A DNA stretch of 64,000 nucleotides from Campylobacter suis (GTDB lineage Bacteria > Campylobacterota > Campylobacteria > Campylobacterales > Campylobacteraceae): contig NZ_CAJHOE010000004.1 of the NCBI RefSeq assembly GCF_905120475.1, positions 85,810 to 149,809 of the forward strand, given 5' to 3'. Shown piece by piece: positions 57,453 to 64,000 of the stretch. The notes under the pieces are model-generated. The model did not search any database. It was given only the letters and a program-made list of their open reading frames with translations, and was not told the origin of the DNA. The first letter of the stretch is position 1. The number at the start of each line of letters is the position of its first letter. The translations under genes and the position numbers were made by a program.

Positions 57453-58630
57453 TTTTCTGCCTTTAAGTACCCAAATTTACTTGCTATCAAATACATACAA
57501 AACGCCCCTAGCGCGCATAAAAATATCAAAATCGAAGTGCTAGCAAAAATATCTGCAAGTCCAGCTAGTGGCGAGACTATGCCGCCTAGCAAAAATGGGC
57601 AAAAACCAAGTACAGCAGACGCTGAGCCTGCATATTTGCGTCCGCAGTTCATAGCAAGTGCAGAAGCAGTCGGTAGGATACATCCTGTAAAAAACATTTG
57701 TATGATAAAGGCTGGTATAACAAACTCCACTCCAAGCCCTAAATTTAACGCGCAAGCTGTATATATCGAACTTGCTAAAAGCCCAGCAACTCCAACTTTT
57801 ATCCCTTTGCTTTCTTTTAGCTTTGCGGATATACCAGCACCAATGGGTATAGCAAGTCCGTTTAAGGCAAAGCAAAGTGCGTATTCAAAAGGAGATAGCA
57901 TAAATTTTTCCTGAAATATAAACGAACTAGCCGCGATATAGGCAAACATCGCTCCAAGCGCAAATGTCATAACCATCACAAAGGTCATAAATTTTTTATA
58001 CACTAAAATTTCTTTATATACGCCGTAGCTTTGTAGTAATGAGGTTTGAAATCTACGCTCTGGTGGCAAACTCTCTTTAAAGTTAAAATTTGCTATAAAC
58101 AAAATAATGCCAATTATACTAAGCACAATAAAAATACCATGCCAATCAGTAAATTTCATCAGCAAAGAGCCAACTACTGGCGAAAGGATAGGCGCAAGCG
58201 AGTTTATGGTCATCATAAGCGTAAAAAATTTTGTTAGCTCATGACCGCTATAAATATCGCTAACGATAGCACGCGCTATAACGACACTACCAGCTGAAGC
58301 AAGACCTTGGATGACGCGCATAAAGATAAACATCTCAATGCTTGTTGTAAAAAATATACAAATAGTACTTATGGTATAGATGATAAGTGATATAGTGAGT
58401 GGTGTTTTGCGCCCGAATTTATCGCTTATAGGACCTATTAAAAGCTGTCCGATAGCAAGCCCTGCCATACTTGTTGTGAGTGTTAGTTGCGTGAGTGATG
58501 TTGATGCACCAAACCAACTTGAGATGGACGGAAGCGCTGGCAAATAAAGATCAATAACAAATGGACCAAACGCCGAAAGTGCGCCCAAAAATAGCAGTAA
58601 AAATAGTCTTGAGTTGTGTTTGCGTCGCAT
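57449..58630 (-). CDS. MFS drug transporter, Bcr/CflA type
   Basis: 393 aa with twelve helices. GPFVIDLYLPALPSIS near 22-37 and GPISDKFGRKTPL near 66-78 (the D-x-x-GR-R/K motif A) and RVIQGLASAGSVVIARAIVSD near 104-124 are typical of the Bcr/CflA drug:proton antiporter branch. Likely exports drugs or metabolites. Overlaps hemD by four bases, which is not a known functional link. Confidence 0.9.
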   Translation of the reverse strand: MRRKHNSRLFLLLFLGALSAFGPFVIDLYLPALPSISSWFGASTSLTQLTLTTSMAGLAIGQLLIGPISDKFGRKTPLTISLIIYTISTICIFFTTSIEMFIFMRVIQGLASAGSVVIARAIVSDIYSGHELTKFFTLMMTINSLAPILSPVVGSLLMKFTDWHGIFIVLSIIGIILFIANFNFKESLPPERRFQTSLLQSYGVYKEILVYKKFMTFVMVMTFALGAMFAYIAASSFIFQEKFMLSPFEYALCFALNGLAIPIGAGISAKLKESKGIKVGVAGLLASSIYTACALNLGLGVEFVIPAFIIQMFFTGCILPTASALAMNCGRKYAGSASAVLGFCPFLLGGIVSPLAGLADIFASTSILIFLCALGAFCMYLIASKFGYLKAEN

Positions 58631-58688
58631 TTTTCCTCTTTAAAAGTGTAATTATAGCTTTAAAATTTTTAAAAGCCAATAAGTATAG

Positions 58689-59540
58689 CTAAAAAAGAGT
58701 TGGCTGGCTAAAATTTGGCTCTTTTTTAGCCTTGTCTTGCTCTTTTATGACCCTATGAAACATATGATCACTAAAATTTATATCATTTTGCTGGCAAAAC
58801 TTTACTATCTTTTGGCGTAAACTTTCAAGTGGTCGAATATCATTTTTGAGATAAATTTGCGTATAAAGTGGCGATAAAAATGTGTAGTTTTGCGTGATAT
58901 AAGAAAGTATATCATCTTTGTATGGATAGCGTAAATTTAGGCTTTCAAACATGTAGTGATCGACAAAATTTTTTGATGTTTTGATAAGGGCAAACACATC
59001 TGTTATGCCGATAAAAATAGGCGAGATATACATCGATGTTTTTATGCCATTTTCGTGTAAAATTTTTAAGGCTTCAAGTCGCGCACTAACAGAACTTGCT
59101 CTATCCATATCGCTAGCAAATTTTTCATCAAGTGTATTTAGGCTGATGGCTACATTTACATTTTGTAGGTGTTTTAAAATATCTATGTCTCTTGTTACTA
59201 GGCTTGATTTGGTGATGATTTGTATTTTGCACCTTGTATTGGCTAGCTGAGACAACAAATTTCTTGTTAGTTCAAGTTTTCTTTCAAGTGGTCCGTAACA
59301 ATCACTAATGGGCGATATAACTACGCTTTTGTTATAAATTTTTGCTAAATTTATGGGCTTTGAAAATATCTTTGCATCTACAAACTCTCCCCACTTGTCA
59401 TCTTTGTGTGAAGCTGGTTTTGTAAAGCAAGCATAGCAGTATCTGCATGCAAAAGCGCAACCTACATATGGGTTTATCGCAAAGTCAGCAAGCTTTGAGC
59501 GAGTTAGTGGGTCGCTGGCTTGAATGTGTGAAATTTTCAA
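58689..59540 (-). CDS. Radical SAM protein, SPL-like family
   Basis: 283 aa. INPYVGCAFACRYCYA at 22-37 holds the CxxxCxxC iron-sulfur motif (Cys 28, 32, 35), followed by SVVISPISDCYGPLERKLELTRNLL and KIQIITKSSLVTRDIDIL, the pattern of SplB-like or Rv2578c-type radical SAM proteins. It is not spore photolyase (no spores here); these relatives have no settled function. Two bases downstream of the MmcQ-like gene's end on the same strand, so the two may be cotranscribed. Confidence 0.85.
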   Translation of the reverse strand: MKISHIQASDPLTRSKLADFAINPYVGCAFACRYCYACFTKPASHKDDKWGEFVDAKIFSKPINLAKIYNKSVVISPISDCYGPLERKLELTRNLLSQLANTRCKIQIITKSSLVTRDIDILKHLQNVNVAISLNTLDEKFASDMDRASSVSARLEALKILHENGIKTSMYISPIFIGITDVFALIKTSKNFVDHYMFESLNLRYPYKDDILSYITQNYTFLSPLYTQIYLKNDIRPLESLRQKIVKFCQQNDINFSDHMFHRVIKEQDKAKKEPNFSQPTLF

Positions 59541-59542
59541 GT

Positions 59543-59932
59543 TTATAAAATGCCTTTGACTTTTGCATTTTGTGTAAGCTTGTAGCTATCATCTATCAGG
59601 TCAAAAACCTCTTCAAGCGGTGTCTCTTCGTCTATAACGACACTTATCCAGTGGCGTTTATTCATATGATATGCTGGCAAGAAGTGTCTGTTATCAAGCA
59701 TCAACGCTACTAAGCCTGGCTCTAGTTTTAGGTTTATTAAAGTTATGTTTTTATCTCTTGCAAAAATTAAACTTTTATCTTTTAAATTTTTTGTCTTTAG
59801 GCTCATTAGGACACCAAACCATCTTTCATTGTGTCTATGGCGAAAGACCATGTAGCCGGGATATTTTTTAAAAATTTGCTCTGGAAAGACTTGATATTTG
59901 GTAAAGATGTAGGATAAAATTTTTTCTAGCAT
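59543..59932 (-). CDS. MmcQ/YjbR-family protein
   Basis: 129 aa. NERWFGVLMSLK, NLKLEPGLVALMLD, and the signature PAYHMNKRHWISVVIDEETPLEEVFDLIDDSYKL near 88-121 are the MmcQ/YjbR pattern (CyaY-like fold, proposed DNA binding). Role unknown. No good ribosome site upstream, and a hairpin separates it from efp. Confidence 0.85.
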   Translation of the reverse strand: MLEKILSYIFTKYQVFPEQIFKKYPGYMVFRHRHNERWFGVLMSLKTKNLKDKSLIFARDKNITLINLKLEPGLVALMLDNRHFLPAYHMNKRHWISVVIDEETPLEEVFDLIDDSYKLTQNAKVKGIL

Positions 59933-59940
59933 ATCAAGGA

Positions 59941-59962
59941 AAGAGCCTTGGCTGGCTCTTTT
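59941..59962 (-). terminator. Hairpin downstream of efp
   Basis: AAAGAGCC (59941-59948) and GGCTCTTT (59955-59962) pair perfectly over eight bases with a six-base loop, touching the efp stop codon. Read on the minus strand the stem ends in CTTT, a weak T tail. Confidence 0.7.
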
Positions 59963-59963
59963 A

Positions 59964-60530
59964 TTATTTGTTTGCTCGTTCTATATATTCGCCACGCACA
60001 GTATCTACGCGGATAACTTCGCCTTCAAGCACATGAAAAGGTATCTGCACTACGGCACCAGTTTCAAGTGTAGCTGGCTTTTTGCCACCTTGTGTGTCAC
60101 CTTTAAAATTTGGCGGAGTTTCTACGATTTTAAGTTCTACAACTTGTGGAACTTCCACTCCTATGGCCTTGCCGTTGTGAAATAATATATCAACCATCAT
60201 GCCATCTATCATCCACTTTTTCGCTTCGCCAACATCTTCATCTTCGATGGCTACTTGCTCATAAGTAGCTGTATCCATAAACTGGCAAAACTCGCCATCA
60301 TCATAAAGATATTGCATCTGTTTTTCTTCTAAATTTGGCTGCTCGCACTTATCGCCTGCGTGAAAAGTTTTTTCAAGAACCTTGCCGTCGATAAAAGATT
60401 TTATCCTTGCGCGTACAAATGCTGCGCCTTTGCCAGGTTTTACATGTTGATACTCAACTATCTTATACGGAACGCCGTCTATCTCGATCTTTAGTCCCTT
60501 TTTTAAATCGCCCATAGAGTATGAAGCCAT
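59964..60530 (-). CDS. efp: Translation elongation factor P
   Basis: 188 aa, three beta-barrel domains. [17 protein letters not shown] near 30-46 places the modified lysine at K34, so the EpmA beta-lysylation route is expected. [18 protein letters not shown] and the C-terminal [14 protein letters not shown] fit. It rescues ribosomes at polyproline stretches. AAGGAGAAAC precedes the ATG. Confidence 0.97.
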   Translation of the reverse strand: MASYSMGDLKKGLKIEIDGVPYKIVEYQHVKPGKGAAFVRARIKSFIDGKVLEKTFHAGDKCEQPNLEEKQMQYLYDDGEFCQFMDTATYEQVAIEDEDVGEAKKWMIDGMMVDILFHNGKAIGVEVPQVVELKIVETPPNFKGDTQGGKKPATLETGAVVQIPFHVLEGEVIRVDTVRGEYIERANK

Positions 60531-60598
60531 AGTTTCTCCTTATTAAAATAACGGCTGATTATAGCAAATTTAAGTTAAAATTTTACTTTTGCGAGCTT

Positions 60599-61087
60599 TT
60601 AGTAGCTTTCTAGAAGCTTGCTAAGCTTTAGCTGAAGCTCTTGGCTAAACTCGCTTGCACTTATCATATCTTTATCAAAGCAAATTTTATGCTCACTAAC
60701 AGAGCAGTATTCGCTAAGTGCATTTTTATACCCACCTCTTATGGCAGCACTCTTTTCTTCTAAAAAGCCAGCTCCTGCAAAGATGAGTGAGCCTAAGTCA
60801 AAGCCAAATTTAAGCTTTGCTGATGAACCAGACTTTATCCAAGAAAGAAAAATTTCATCATATCGCAAACTTAGTGCGCCAAGTCCGTCTGGTATAACGA
60901 TCATATCAGCACCGTAAATACTCTCGCCAAAAACATCAGGATGTAAGCGAACTCCAAGCTCACACACCACCTCATTTTTAAACGCACAAGTCTTTAGTCT
61001 GACGCCTTCAAAGCTTTTAAAAAAAGCCATTAGCATTGCAAAATTTGCAAGATTCATCTTATCATACATAACAAGAGCGATCTTCAT
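60599..61087 (-). CDS. DJ-1/PfpI-like protein lacking the nucleophile cysteine
   Basis: 162 aa. KIALVMYDKMNLANFAMLMAFFKSF matches the start of ThiJ/PfpI-like proteins and MIVIPDGLGALSLRYDE the P-G-G loop. At the nucleophile elbow, FGFDLGSLIFAGAGFLEEKSAA aligns with the family's C-T-G-x5-A-x-A-G-L-L; Asp takes the place of the Cys. No catalytic activity of the usual type is expected. Same strand as, and two bases from, the NYN gene, so it belongs to the DapD-like/NYN operon. Confidence 0.75.
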   Translation of the reverse strand: MKIALVMYDKMNLANFAMLMAFFKSFEGVRLKTCAFKNEVVCELGVRLHPDVFGESIYGADMIVIPDGLGALSLRYDEIFLSWIKSGSSAKLKFGFDLGSLIFAGAGFLEEKSAAIRGGYKNALSEYCSVSEHKICFDKDMISASEFSQELQLKLSKLLESY

Positions 61088-61089
61088 TT

Positions 61090-61833
61090 TTACCTCTTTA
61101 TACGAAATTTTGGTGCACTACCATCCATCGTTATCTCAACGACATTTTGCCCTGCAAGAGCATCAAAAAATTTACCAAGCCTGCCAAATCCATACTCTTG
61201 AAGCGAAAATTTAACACTGCCATCTTTTATAGCTGAGCCAAATAAAGACTGATGTATAAACTCATTTTGATTAGAATTTGTAACCATCTCATCATAAAAT
61301 TTGGTTAAAATTTCACGAGCTTCATTTAGGTTTTTTGACTGCTGCATGCTTTGATTTTGTGGCTTGATGCCGATGAGAGATTTTACGCCATTTTCTATAT
61401 TTTGTCTTATTTTTGACTTTTTGTTAATAAGTAAAATTTCATCATACGCGCGCTCGTTTTTGGCATTTGTTGCAACGCAAATGGCAGTTTTGCCGTGCGA
61501 GCGTATCTTTTGCGCTAGCCTTATAAAATCACTGTCATTTGAAACGATGACAAAGGCGTCAAATTCCCCGCTGCAAAGTAGCTCCATCGCATCTATCGCA
61601 AGTGCGATATCAGATGAGTTTTTGCCGCTTGCGTAGCTAAAATTTTGCATGGCAAAGATATTGTGATTTAGTATCACATCTTTATAGCTTTTTAGGCTTG
61701 GTAGGCTAAAATCGCCGTAAGCAAAGGCTTTGCCGACCTTTCCAAGCTTATTTATTCCTAAAAAAGCCTCATCTACAAGCGTATGTGAGAAATTTTCAGC
61801 ATCGATAAAAACCGCTATATTTTGAAATTTCAA
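61090..61833 (-). CDS. NYN-domain protein with C-terminal OST-HTH (LOTUS) domain
   Basis: 247 aa. NYN (PIN-like) RNase domain, residues 5-130: IAVFIDAENFS (first Asp), KNSSDIALAIDAMELL (middle Asp), VSNDSDFIRLAQKIRSHGK (last Asp pair). A basic linker leads to an OST-HTH-like domain near 180-245, ending VEITMDGSAPKFRIKR, an RNA-binding fold. Together they suggest an RNA-cutting or RNA-binding protein like LabA/Limkain-b1 relatives. It overlaps the DapD-like gene by four bases (ATGA). Confidence 0.85.
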   Translation of the reverse strand: MKFQNIAVFIDAENFSHTLVDEAFLGINKLGKVGKAFAYGDFSLPSLKSYKDVILNHNIFAMQNFSYASGKNSSDIALAIDAMELLCSGEFDAFVIVSNDSDFIRLAQKIRSHGKTAICVATNAKNERAYDEILLINKKSKIRQNIENGVKSLIGIKPQNQSMQQSKNLNEAREILTKFYDEMVTNSNQNEFIHQSLFGSAIKDGSVKFSLQEYGFGRLGKFFDALAGQNVVEITMDGSAPKFRIKR

Positions 61834-62549
61834 AGCGCTTCCTTAAAATTTACTATCTCGCCTAGTTTTATCTCTAAAAATGGCGTTTTTTGTGGCACAT
61901 TATCTGGTATGATATGGTTTAAAAAAGATGGAAGTTTTCCTATGGACGCTATGAGTGGATAGTTATCACTCATCTTTAGTTCTATCTCATGTGTTTTTAG
62001 CCACTCAAACTCTATGGGTTTGCCATCACTACCCCACGCAAGATCTTTTAGCTCTAAGCCATTTGGCTCAAGCACGATAGATGTTGTCTTTTTAAGACTA
62101 AGTGCATAAAGCTTTAGATATAGTGCTTCTATACTTTTAGGGTGAGTATCTTCATAGATAAAGACTAGTCGAAAATTTTTGGCATTTTTGGACTCATTTA
62201 CGGCATTTCGTACCGCTTTTAATGTGCTAACATTTGGGTGTTTTTCGGTTTGATTTTCAAATGCACAAAAAAGCTGCCAAGCTTTATTGGCAAGCTCCTT
62301 ATTAAAATCGCAAACAAACTCACTATCTTGAAAATTTACTGCCACGCCACACTCTTTTAACGCCCATGAAAACGCAGCTGCACTTAAAAAGCTCTCGTTC
62401 CAGTTATGTGCGCCAAAGCTAGCTTGCAAAATTTTTCTATCATCTATTTTGCTACGATCAACCCTAGCTATACCAAAAGCAAGCGGATCACGATAAAGTG
62501 CATCTGATCGGACAGTTTCGCAAATTTGTTTAAATTTTTCCGTTGTCAA
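61830..62549 (-). CDS. Stand-alone DapD N-terminal-like protein (no transferase beta-helix)
   Basis: 239 aa with a TTG start at 62549 supported by AGGGAAA eight bases upstream. AFGIARVDRSKIDDRKILQASFG, ESFLSAAAF, SIEALYLKLYALSLKK, KPIEFEWLKTHEIELKMSDNYPLIAS and PSFLNHIIPDN match the first ~225 residues of the epsilonproteobacterial tetrahydrodipicolinate succinyltransferase DapD (about 386 aa). The LbetaH transferase domain that should follow is absent: about 20 unrelated residues and a stop come next, with the NYN gene overlapping. It cannot be the catalytic enzyme and is probably a paralogue of unknown purpose. First gene of the DapD-like/NYN/DJ-1-like group. Confidence 0.75.
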   Translation of the reverse strand: MTTEKFKQICETVRSDALYRDPLAFGIARVDRSKIDDRKILQASFGAHNWNESFLSAAAFSWALKECGVAVNFQDSEFVCDFNKELANKAWQLFCAFENQTEKHPNVSTLKAVRNAVNESKNAKNFRLVFIYEDTHPKSIEALYLKLYALSLKKTTSIVLEPNGLELKDLAWGSDGKPIEFEWLKTHEIELKMSDNYPLIASIGKLPSFLNHIIPDNVPQKTPFLEIKLGEIVNFKEAL

Positions 62550-62603
62550 TATTTTCCCTACTGTATTTTTTCATAGCTTATCTAAAAATTCATAAAACTT
62601 TTA

Positions 62604-62609
62604 TATAAT
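62604..62609 (+). promoter_or_regulatory. Probable -10 for the molybdopterin oxidoreductase gene
   Basis: TATAAT at 62604-62609 in the 84-base divergent gap, 25 bases before the ATG, with AAGGGA as ribosome site at 62624-62629. Confidence 0.5.
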
Positions 62610-62633
62610 GGGCTAAAATTTATAAGGGAAAAA

Positions 62634-64000
62634 ATGAAATTAGGCGCAAACAGATACGGAACATACTACGCAAAAACCCAAGATAACAAGATAACAAACA
62701 TAGAGCCATTTAGCCCACATCAAGGGCTTTTTGAGCTAAATTTAGCGATGCAAGATGTGCTAAATCACAGCTCCCGTGTAAAACACCCATATGTGCGTAA
62801 AAGCTTTTTAGATGATCCCACAAACCCAAAGCCAGAGCTTCGTGGCAAGGAGGAGTTTGTGCGAGTTAGCTGGGAGGTGGCACTTGATCTAACGGCGCAA
62901 AGTCTAAAGCAAGCCTATGAAAAGCACGGCGCGAGCGCAGTTTATGGTGAGAGCTACTTTTGGGGAGCAAACGGCAGAGTTAGCAACGGCAGACGCTGTG
63001 TGAGGCGTATGCTAGATCTCATGGGTGGCTTTGTGAGCGAAAGCGGGGACTATTCGCTTGGGGCTGGGATAGTGGTGTTTGAGCGAGTGTTGGGGCGCGA
63101 TGTGTATTTTCCCGTGACTGATAACTGGCAAGCTGTGCTAAAAAATGCGAAAAATGTCGTTTTTTGGGGTGCAAACCCGCTAGTAACGAGTGAAATTTCA
63201 AGCCGTATCCCACTTCACAACGGCTATGCGTGCTTTGAAAAACTAAGACAAAGCGACATTAAAATTTACAGCGTCGATGTCTTTAAAAACGAAAGCGCAA
63301 AGTATTTTAACGCTAAAACACTTCTACTTCGTCCTAGCACAGACACAGCTATGATGATAGGGATGTGTCACTATCTTTATACAAACAACTTACACGATGA
63401 TAAATTTTTAGAAAATAACTGTGTTGGGTTTGATAAATTTAAAGAGTATTTTATGGGAGAAAAAGATGGTGTTGTAAAAGACATAGCTTGGGCTAGTGAG
63501 ATTTGCGGGATTGCTAAAGATGAGATAGAGGGTTTTACGCTAGAGCTTGCAAAAAACTCCACAAAAATCATCTGTGGTAGATCCATACAAAGAAGCGATC
63601 ACGGTGAGCAAGCCTACTGGGCGATAATAGCGCTAAGTGCTATGCTGGATGGCTTTGGCAAAGCCGGCGAGGGGCTAGACATTGGCATTGGATTTGGCGG
63701 GTGCGGGGATGTGGTGTATAAAGCGCCAAATATGAAAAATTTCTGCGAAAGCCCTAAAAATAGCAAACTTCATGTCATACCAAGCTCAAGAATGATCGAG
63801 GCTTTTGAGGGCAAAACGCAAACGCTAGAGCAAAACGGCGAAGTGATAAATATGCCAAATATCAAAGTGATGATAAGCGCCTCGGGAAATCTCTTCACCC
63901 GCCACCAAGACTCAAACAGAGCAGCCATAGCACTGCGTAAGCTAGATGCCATCATCACACTTGAGCCATTTTGGACATCGCAGGCTAAGTTTTCAGATAT
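62634..64000 (+). CDS. Molybdopterin oxidoreductase, DMSO-reductase family (BisC/TorA-like), 3'-truncated
   Basis: The frame is open from ATG 62634 to the window edge (455 codons seen of about 750-850). YGESYFWGANGRVSNGRR near 103-120, then SGDYSLGAG with Ser141 as the expected molybdenum ligand, VVFWGANPLVTSE, YSVDVFKNESA and IICGRSIQRSDHGEQAYWAIIALSAM fit the Ser-ligand branch that reduces S- and N-oxides (DMSO, TMAO, biotin or methionine sulfoxide). No twin-arginine signal or N-terminal [4Fe-4S] cysteines are present; the protein begins KLGANRYGTYYAKTQDNKI, like cytoplasmic BisC. The rest lies outside the window. Confidence 0.88.
   Translation, partial: MKLGANRYGTYYAKTQDNKITNIEPFSPHQGLFELNLAMQDVLNHSSRVKHPYVRKSFLDDPTNPKPELRGKEEFVRVSWEVALDLTAQSLKQAYEKHGASAVYGESYFWGANGRVSNGRRCVRRMLDLMGGFVSESGDYSLGAGIVVFERVLGRDVYFPVTDNWQAVLKNAKNVVFWGANPLVTSEISSRIPLHNGYACFEKLRQSDIKIYSVDVFKNESAKYFNAKTLLLRPSTDTAMMIGMCHYLYTNNLHDDKFLENNCVGFDKFKEYFMGEKDGVVKDIAWASEICGIAKDEIEGFTLELAKNSTKIICGRSIQRSDHGEQAYWAIIALSAMLDGFGKAGEGLDIGIGFGGCGDVVYKAPNMKNFCESPKNSKLHVIPSSRMIEAFEGKTQTLEQNGEVINMPNIKVMISASGNLFTRHQDSNRAAIALRKLDAIITLEPFWTSQAKFSD

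Overview
The window is a 64 kb piece of a Campylobacter chromosome, AT-rich, with short intergenic gaps and many ATGA or one-base gene overlaps. It carries an N-linked protein glycosylation (pgl) locus, ciaB, an all-alpha dimeric dUTPase, a carboxynorspermidine-dehydrogenase-type spermidine gene and the neighbour order pglF-pglG-cheY-prmA-ftsH-psd-like-pssA, which I recall from C. jejuni. A third-GT4 expansion of pgl, a TRAP dicarboxylate transporter, a formate/nitrite-type channel, aquaporin Z and a large block of peptidase genes point to a non-thermophilic Campylobacter (C. concisus/curvus/fetus-like) rather than C. jejuni. No rRNA, tRNA, CRISPR array, insertion sequence or prophage was seen.

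Region 1 (1-15000) is the glycosylation locus: a MATE/Wzx-type flippase cut by the left edge, a GT25 transferase, PglI-like GT2, two tandem PglH-like GT4 enzymes, PglJ, the oligosaccharyltransferase PglB, PglA and PglC, then the bacillosamine genes pglD, pglE, pglF, and the membrane protein pglG. PglF-E-D make UDP-diNAcBac, PglC puts it on undecaprenyl phosphate, PglA/J/H/I extend it and PglB transfers the glycan to Asn. Between pglD and pglE lie two small, apparently 5'-truncated genes. hisH and hisA are translationally coupled to the end of pglG.

Region 2 (16300-24760) holds cheY, prmA, ftsH, a phosphatidylserine-decarboxylase-like gene and pssA, then leuA preceded by a short leader ORF with four consecutive Leu codons overlapping a hairpin, an SMR transporter, and convergent mnmG. 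Region 3 (25000-34350) has a DctPQM TRAP operon, an FNT channel, a YciA-type thioesterase with a frameshifted membrane gene upstream, ciaB (with an HEFGH zinc-peptidase signature), and a GGDEF-EAL protein.

Region 4 (34400-43900) runs dut, an EI24 membrane protein, then a tight run of hydrolases and one transporter (carbamoylase-type M20, AbgA-type M20, PepE, DcuC, PepT), followed by the spermidine gene and a cysteine hydrolase. Region 5 (43800-48900) holds a YcxB-like protein, a second GGDEF-EAL protein with degenerate catalytic motifs, small unknowns and aqpZ. Region 6 (48990-62550, minus strand) has a universal stress protein, the overlapping chain purD-RDD-lptD-PRTase-pnp, a likely 6S RNA just upstream of purD, hemD, an MFS pump, a radical SAM protein, efp, and an unusual three-gene group: a stand-alone DapD N-terminal-like protein, a NYN/OST-HTH protein and a DJ-1-like protein lacking its cysteine. 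The window ends inside a molybdopterin oxidoreductase gene (62634 onward) with no Tat signal.
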